This document shows positions 57,560 to 64,000 of a stretch of DNA of 64,000 bases, one piece after another (position 1 is the first letter of the stretch; every line of letters begins with the position of its first letter). The translations under genes were made by a program, and so were the position numbers. This stretch comes from Heloderma charlesbogerti (taxonomy: Eukaryota; Chordata; Lepidosauria; Squamata; Helodermatidae): assembly GCA_026122225.1 (NCBI GenBank), contig JANEZZ010002877.1, positions 930,001 to 994,000 on the forward strand, read 5' to 3'. The notes beneath the pieces were generated by a model, which was not told where the DNA came from, did no database searches, and saw only the letters and a program-made list of their open reading frames with translations.

Positions 57560-59445
57560 CTGTACATAGAAAAAGTTAAGATCTGACCCCATTGGTATAG
57601 TTAATCCATCAGTTTAGCTATACCAACTACTTGTTCTATAATGGGATCCTTAAAGGCTTTGTAGAACAAAATAGAACATTTCAACTGTTTTCAATAGTGT
57701 AGTCACTACTGGGGCTACAGGGCGGTCAAGACATGACTAAATTAGAGGCCATTTCCCTATGGCAACTCTCCCCACCACTGATTAAACATCTAGTACCATT
57801 TGCAATGTGGCTGTCTTAATCATGAATCCTCTCAATCATGTGCAGAATGTCCACATTCATGACAGACCCTTCCAGTTGTCCCACAGCTAAGAGACATGCA
57901 GAAAAGGCTCCTATATGGCTATGTGCTGTATTTCACCCTTTACTATCTATTCCTGTGGGTGCACATCATACTCAATTGGAGCTTGCATCAATATTTGTAG
58001 ATTCAAACTTTAACCCATTTCTAAGTAAGGAAATAAAATATTACAAGGAGTAACTGTACATGTTAAAAACTAGAAGGGATTAAAAGGATGGTGTATGGAT
58101 GATACACTGGGGCTTTTCTGGCTTTCTTTTTCCCCTTGAGCTCTTTGAACCTCCTGAAAAGCCACACTTACTGGCTGGGGCACCTCTTGAGCAGGATTCA
58201 ACACAGCATGAAGGGATGCCACTTGAAGGGAAAGCAGGTTTTTAAAAAATCATGCTCCACACACACTGCAGGCCTTTCTGCTTATATACAAGGTTCTTTT
58301 TATCCTGGCCCCTGTGTATTTAAAAGCTAAGTGACCAAAGGAAAGATAACTCCAACTAGCTTCTTGTCAAATGAGGTCTGTTGGAATTCAGTAACAACTA
58401 TCATCACTATATCAAGAAGCAGGGTCACCATTAACTGAGAAAAATATGGGTTCTTGTCTTTCAAGTGTTTAGAGACACATTCACGTGAATATATTATAAT
58501 CAGATATGAAGCTGAGGTTACATGGAACAACAAAATTGCTGCTGATTTGCATCTTGCTAAAAATTCCAAGGACAAAAATACTTGGCCTTGGGAAATGAGA
58601 AGCGGAGCCTATTGTACAGTATTGTACAGTATCACAGCATGCTCCAAAGTTTCACCTGATTTCGAAGTGGCAGTTGTACTTTTGTTGTGTTTGTGCCTCA
58701 AGAGAAAATATGCAAGGGATGCGAGTCAAGGGATTGGAATGTGCTACAAATTTTAACTGTGGAAGCTGATTTGGAAAAAAGAAGAAAGGATATTAAGTGG
58801 ATTATCCCCCTGTGACAGTTTTTAAACAGGAATTCAGTATTTCTGCAGACATTTGGGTCTCAAGATAAGCAGACTGACTAACAGCATGATGCAGCAGAAA
58901 CAAGCAACTGCAGAATACAATTCTATTCCCTATCTCTCTGGGAACAGAAATAATAGTGCCATCCTTGCATGGAGGACCATATGGCACAAAGTTAGATTAG
59001 TAGAATAGACAGACTATGTAGAGTCAACAACCCAGCTAATTTGGGTCATTCTGTGGAAAGGTGCTGTTTTGGAAATTGTCTGTTGGGGGGCTGGAGGCAA
59101 AACTAAAACTTACTTGAAAGTTAGGGCAGGGTAAAGGCTCTTAGATCAATTAATTTGAACATTAGAAAATATGTGTGAAAGAAAAACATCAAAAACAAAA
59201 TAAGCAACAGACATTTTGTGCCTTTGGAAGTGATGTGGGGTAACATGGGCCACCATCTTTTCTGTGTGTTTTTTTACACAAGAATGTGTCTGGGAATGAG
59301 AGTACATTATTTAGTATCATTTCCACGAGCATTCTGGTGAAGGAAACATGATTGGGAGTCTGATAAGACACCCATTATTACTACAAGAGACAGTTGTTTT
59401 GAAGCATAGAAACAAAACAAAACCTTCTCCACTTCATCTAATCTT
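57560..59445. other. Nothing recognised
   Basis: Includes a small direct repeat TATTGTACAG twice near 58,610. No repeat family or exon recognised. Confidence 0.5.
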
Positions 59446-59615
59446 AGGGTCAAACTACACATTACATGAATTGTGTAGAGTGTAGCTGAGTGTGATATTT
59501 TTATTTACTTATTTACTTTATTTATTTATTTATATTTATATTGTCAGATAAAAAGTTCTTGCTTTCGGTTTAGAAGAAAAGGATGCCAGGCAGGCAGCAG
59601 TGGATCCAACGCTAT

Positions 59616-59621
59616 TTTATT
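59616..59621 (-). terminator. LTR polyadenylation signal
   Basis: AATAAA on the minus strand within TTCAATAAAATAGC; marks the R region of the LTR. Confidence 0.7.
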
Positions 59622-59678
59622 GAACGTTTTGCAAAATGGGTGCACAGCAGTCTGGACCCCGAGACACGTATGCAAAAG

Positions 59679-59690
59679 CCTTTTATACCT
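59679..59690 (-). promoter_or_regulatory. LTR TATA box
   Basis: GGTATAAAAGGC on the minus strand, correctly placed about 60-70 bases before the AATAAA at 59,621-59,616. Confidence 0.7.
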
Positions 59691-60245
59691 TATCACTTCT
59701 ATTGTTCTTGCCAATAGCCAATAAACAGTCAGTATCAGCTTACCAAGCCATTAGTCATAAGCGTGTCATTATGGTTCTCCTTTTTGCTCCGCCCACATTT
59801 TTCCCGCCACTCGGGCTCCTACGTAACTGAGGCGCCAACGGTTATGGAGTCTCTTTTTCTAACATATTTATATTTTATTTATATTTTAGTGTAATTGCAT
59901 GCAGTACTGATTCAGGGTGAGACCAGCATACACTGGAAGGGAGGATTAAATGTCCCCCACTTATTTTTTTCCCTCAAATTTCACCTCCCTGGGAAGTGGG
60001 GGGGGAGGGGTTAAAAAGAAAGGTCTCCATTGGAGTGAGTTAAGGCTTTTTCCCTCTACACCCACCCCCATGTATGTGTGTGTGGGTGTGGGTGTGAAAT
60101 TTCGGGGCTAGGAGAAGGTTTAATCTCCTTCCAGTGTACACTGGTTCAGATCCAGGTCAGGACCACACACAGTTACACTAAAGTGAATAAAACTATCCAG
60201 CTCAGTTACATGCTACACAATTAATGTAACATGTAGTTTGACCCT

Positions 60246-62814
60246 AATTACCCTCCACAAATTTCTAAGAAATTCCCCTGCCTGCCCTGAAAACAGCCAA
60301 ATAACCCCCCCCCCTCTTTTATAGGGGATGAATGGCCCCACAAAATTAGGGAGCTATTTGGCCAGCTCTATGCAGGAATGGCAGGATCTGAGAGATCTCA
60401 ATTAAAATTCTAGATAAATAATGAAATTCATTTGTTGAATGGATTTGACAAGTAATTTTTTTACACTTAACCTGAATGACTGGGTAGATAAGTAACTGGT
60501 TGTGACCAACCCTGAGCCTTAGAGTAGTGAAAGAATATAAACAAATTATATTCTGCAATCCCTTAAAATAAAGGCATGCCTATCATGACTGTGAAAGGTT
60601 GCCCATGGTATAGATTGTACATGGCTATTGTACTTCTGCCATAGCAGTTTTTAACTTTCAGTGTTTATCCTATAGCATCTTTGTTCCTTCAACATTCACA
60701 CACACTATTTTATTCTGCAGACGTTTTTAGAGAACCAACAGTGAATCTTCTAAAAGATCCTTGAGAATATTTTTTTTTAAAAAAAAATCTCTGGAAAACT
60801 TGGTTCCCCTTAGGGTATCTTTCTCCCATATGGGTTTTTAAAAACACACCTTTATTTCACTTTATTGCATGATTTATATATAAAGCACTTTGGATGCCAA
60901 GAAGTAAAGGGGACCATTATTCAAAATTATTACCGTATATTGCCCCTGGAGTAAGCTGCTCTCTGTCGCTCTCACTAGAACTTATCCACTGCCACTTATT
61001 AGTTGGGGATAGGTTGCAGCACAGAGTGGAGAGCCTAGCCCATGTATGTGTACTGGCTAGTGCCACTTTGCAAATGATGTTGTCCCTGCTGGCAGAGGCA
61101 GCTTCATTAATGTGGTGATCCCAGCCAGTACAATTGAGCTCCACTCACCACAGTCACCAAGCTGTTCCTCAGTCTTTGCTGGCCACCCTGCCACCCAGCA
61201 GGGATAGAAGGCCCAGCAGTGCCTTCAAGTATGGCTCCCAGCAACTATGTTAATAGGATCATGGCTGGTCTCACCCAGCTGATCTGCATCAGTAGTGGTG
61301 GGCCCTGCATTTGCCCCACCATGCTGGGTGCTGGATGCCAGCCAGGCCTGAACAGCAATATCCCTAACCACTGACTTATTCAAAAATGTTATGGTAGCAC
61401 ACAGTTGTAGAACTTCCTGCTCTATGAAACATTCAGAACCTTTGATGAAGCTATAGGATTGCACTTCTTGGATTTTCCCTTTCTGCTTGTATAGATCAAT
61501 ATGTTAAATGAACTGCTCCAGTTCAGATGACCTTATAAATAACCCTTGTATTATGCACAAAGGCAGCTTACAGGGTCACCCAAACTTTTCAAAGAATAAA
61601 TAGCGGCTCTGTTTCTGTGGGTCTTGCATTGTTACTGAACAAGGTATCAACACATGGGCAAAAGATCAGCCATAGTCATCACTATAGCTGCTGTTTGTGA
61701 TCGATTCCAAATATTTTGTTGTGTTGATTCCTACAGATAATCAGATTGTTGGCTGGGTTTGGGGGTCTTTGTTCTGTTTTTGTTTTGTTTTGTTTTTACA
61801 TCCACTCATGTATTTGGCACAAATCCTAAGGTACTGCTAAACTGCTTAAAAGTAATTTAAGTAACGTATATCTTAGTCATAAGCAATAATGGCAAATTTA
61901 TCTGTATGAGGTAAATCTACAAATACAGAGATAAAATTGCATCAGCCATATAAAATACTTGAATGCTAGAAAGCCATATAACTCTGCAGCTGTTTTCCAC
62001 TGGTCCACAATGGAATGCCTGAATATCAAATAATATAATTTAACAAGCAGGTAGTCATTAAGTTAAACGAATCAGTGGCTGAGCTACCCACTACCAGGGA
62101 CAGCAGCTGACTGCTCTAGGAGCTTGTTTGGTGAAAGGTGTTTAATATGGATTTCACTTCCTTTTGTGCCAGAGACTACACATGGGAATCTGCCTGTCAT
62201 GAGGAAAGAATTTGCTGAGAATATATTTTCACTCTACAGTGCCCAAGAGCAAAAACAGGTTGGGAAAAAGTAAAAATACTCCCTTACACTACACAGCTGA
62301 GTTGTGTGGAATGACTTACAAATATCATTCCATCACATTCTGCAGCAGGCATTTGTCTTGATAGTCAACCCTTAAGGGAACTCTTGGAACCTCAGTGCAG
62401 TGGAACTGACAAATTACCAGCTAGGCTTACTGTGTGCAAGGACAGGAAGGGATGGCTCCTAGCTACAAAGAACAATATGGAGGATGCGGCACGAGGGAAA
62501 TTAATGAGGTTTGCGCTGCACTAAGAATTTTGAGGAAAGAATCTGTTGTACTCAGAAATCCAGCCAGTAAGCCAGGGAACATATGTAATGCCATGACTAG
62601 CAGACTGGGCTTAGACATGGGAAGACCAGGTTGAAATCTGCTTTGGCTGGGAAGTTCAGGAACAATACATACTTTACTCTCTGTGTTTCTTGGTTGTTTC
62701 AGGTACAGAAATCCAAAGATATGTAGTAGCGCATATATCTTGATATCCCAATTTTACCTCAATAAATGCAGCAGTAAGACTTGAACCTTTCCAGATCGCT
62801 GCTTCTGTGTATAT
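60246..62814. other. Nothing recognised
   Basis: Includes a (GTTTT)n-like run near 61,770-61,796. No exon or named repeat was recognised. Confidence 0.5.
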
Positions 62815-63680
62815 TACTATATTTATATAGCCATCCCATAACACATGCTCTCTGGACAGCTGACCAAAACAAACAAACAAACAATCCAAACCCCACAACA
62901 TTAAATAAAATATAACAATAAAAATTATTAAACCTAAAACAGATAGAGGCCCAGACTGTAAGACCTAAGTTATTTAAAATGCCAGAGGGAGCAATCCTAT
63001 CAGGATAGCTGTCCGCCTCTGAACTCAGAGGCAACCGCCTATCCAGTGCAGGGCAGGCAGAGCGCAGAGGGGATCTTCTCCTCCGTGCTCTAGGTGCCCT
63101 GCATTACTGGCTAGACAGCCAATTTTGGCCATCTAGACGGAGTGGTTTGGGGGGGCAGCCAGATGATGCAAAGGAAGCATCGTAATGTTGCTTCCGCCAT
63201 CCCCACCCTTCCCCGCCCCTGGTCCTCCCAACTCCATGCTGCTCTTCCAAGCGCAGAGCCTGGGATGATCCATGCTGCCTATGAGGTGGGGGGGGAGCGG
63301 TTCCCCAAACCCCCAAAATGCTATGGCCATCTAGTGGCCATAGGATTTCTCCCTAAATGAATAAAAGGGTCTTCAACTGGCCCCCAAAAGACCATAAAGA
63401 TAGTGCCAGGTAAACCCCTCTGGGAAGGCTGTTCTATAAACAGCATGCCACTGCTGAAAAGGCCCTCTCCCTAGTTGTTTCTGTTTCAGTTCATTTGGTG
63501 GGTACACTCATAGCAGAGTCTCTGAATAAGATCTTAAGGTCTGGGTAGGTACATATGGGAGAAGGCAGCCTTTCAGGTAACCCGATCCCAAGCTATTTAG
63601 GGCTTTAAAGGTTAGGGTTACGGTTCCATACTTTGATAGCAATTTTGAAAAGCACATTGTCCCTTAGTGGGTAGCCCTGT
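62815..63680 (-). repeat. Interspersed repeat interrupted by a MITE
   Basis: TATATTTATATAGCCATCCC and a CAAACAAACAAACAA run lead into A-rich DNA. After the MITE at 62,985-63,354 the body continues with GGGTCTTCAACTGGCCCCC, CTCTGGGAAGGCTG and GATCCCAAGCTATTTAGGGC. It is the best-preserved example in the window of the composite seen at 13,480, 24,730, 37,911 and 48,300/51,643. Family not named. Confidence 0.6.
62985..63354. mobile_element. MITE, GCAATC...GATTG family, copy 2
   Basis: Begins GAGGGAGCAATCCTAT and ends ATAGGATTTCTCCCT. It shares with 37,473-37,910 the phrases CAGTGCAGGGCAGGCAGAGC and GTGCCCTGCATTACTGGC, and the ATGGCCATCTAG words near the right end. Flanks AAATGCCA and AAATGAAT agree at only 5 of 8, so the duplication is doubtful. 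It sits inside the repeat 62,815-63,680. Non-coding. Confidence 0.68.
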
Positions 63681-63795
63681 ACAAATTACTGTCTGTCAAT
63701 CTAACTTACCTGAAGGTGTGGTATGACTGAAGTGCCAATCTGAGCTCTTTGAAAGGAAAACAACAGGGTATGTGTTGTGGTAGATTGGACATGTG

Positions 63796-63838
<43 letters not shown>

Positions 63839-63840
63839 GA
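63796..63840. repeat. (TATC)n microsatellite
   Basis: About eleven TATC units, closing with a variant CGATCG. Confidence 0.97.
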
Positions 63841-63842
63841 TC

Positions 63843-64000
63843 GTCAGGAGCGCCCTAGGTGCCTCTTTAAGTCCCTTCCAATAGCCAACTCACGACACAG
63901 AAGAAAGGGATTCTTTCCAAGGCTTTATTCCTTTACAACTTAATGACTCTTTCAGATGCTAATCACCAGCGACTAAGCAAGGAAATGCACTGGGGTAGTT
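63843..64000 (-). repeat. Possible LTR 3' portion, cut by window edge
   Basis: On the minus strand the sequence carries GGAATAAAGCC (AATAAA signal at 63,930-63,925), then CTTCTGTGTCGTGAGTTGGC, and ends CGCTCCTGAC at the microsatellite. This resembles R-U5 of a retroviral LTR with the last bases worn. The upstream part lies outside the window, so it cannot be confirmed. Confidence 0.35.

Larger units (their letters stand above)
59542..59864 (-). repeat. Solo LTR of an endogenous retrovirus-like element
   Basis: Read from 59,864 on the minus strand the sequence starts TGTTAG and ends CTGACA, the TG...CA ends of an LTR with short inverted repeats. A TATA box GGTATAAAAGGC lies at about 59,690-59,679 and an AATAAA signal at 59,621-59,616, about 67 bases further, giving a U3-R-U5 layout in 323 bp. 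ATTGG words and a GGGCGGAGC GC-box lie upstream in U3. No internal viral sequence adjoins it, so it is a recombined solo LTR. TATTTATA occurs beside both ends but the surroundings are TTTA-rich, so the duplication is not firm. Confidence 0.82.
59446..60245. mobile_element. MITE with AGGGTCAAACTACA termini, carrying a nested LTR
   Basis: Begins AGGGTCAAACTACACATTAC and ends with its near complement, TGTAGTTTGACCCT. ATGAATTGTGTAG at the left and the opposite-sense CTACACAATTAAT at the right extend the pairing beyond 30 bp. The interior (59,930-60,120) resembles that of the element at 30,536-30,991. Its left part is invaded by a TTTA-rich tract and the LTR at 59,542-59,864. Without the insert it is about 480 bp. 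Non-coding. Confidence 0.78.

Noticed and set aside
59533..59872. TATTTATA as an 8-bp duplication of the solo LTR
   Set aside because: The word occurs on both sides but leaves an extra base on one side and the region is a TTTA-rich tract, so it may be chance.

Overview
The window reads as nuclear genomic DNA of a squamate reptile, most likely a lizard; the species cannot be told from the sequence. The case rests on its repeats: a nearly intact BovB (RTE-clade) LINE, CR1-type and L2-type LINEs, tRNA-derived SINEs of the kind common in squamates, hAT-like non-autonomous DNA transposons and a solo LTR. There is no operon structure, no rRNA or functional tRNA gene, no CRISPR array and no gene I can name. 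The DNA between repeats is AT-rich and looks intergenic or intronic. Two short stretches on the minus strand (21,289-21,405 and 57,382-57,559) have splice-site-like borders and protein-like reading frames. They are the only candidates for host exons and are uncertain.

Layout. 1-17 kb: a truncated SINE, a degenerate LINE endonuclease remnant, two small hAT-like palindromic elements, a second SINE, an L2 3' remnant and several simple repeats. 17.7-19.2 kb: a 5'-truncated CR1-like LINE. 22.9-24.4 kb: two different SINEs and a terminal-inverted-repeat element. 25.5-28.9 kb: an internally deleted CR1 with ORF1 and ORF2 remnants and the typical octamer tail. 30.5-39.4 kb: a region rich in DNA transposons. 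Its core, 31.5-34.0 kb, holds three hAT-type elements made almost wholly of palindromes; one is nested inside another, and the arms are themselves built from roughly 28-37 bp dyads. 43-48 kb: L2 3' fragments, one split by a hAT-type element with a perfect 8-bp target-site duplication. 48.4-53.3 kb: a full-length BovB on the minus strand with a 12-bp duplication, and a truncated BovB in the opposite direction. 55-64 kb: a perfect 32-bp hairpin, an LTR nested in an inverted-repeat element, and more nested repeats.

The parts act as a transposon community rather than a pathway. The BovB, CR1 and L2 copies carry the remains of enzymes able to copy RNA into DNA. The SINEs carry tails resembling the CR1-like and L2 3' ends found in this same window, which suggests those LINEs mobilised them. 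The hAT-type elements carry no transposase and must have been moved by one encoded elsewhere. The most unusual structure is the hairpin-of-hairpins hAT family at 31.5-34.0 kb.
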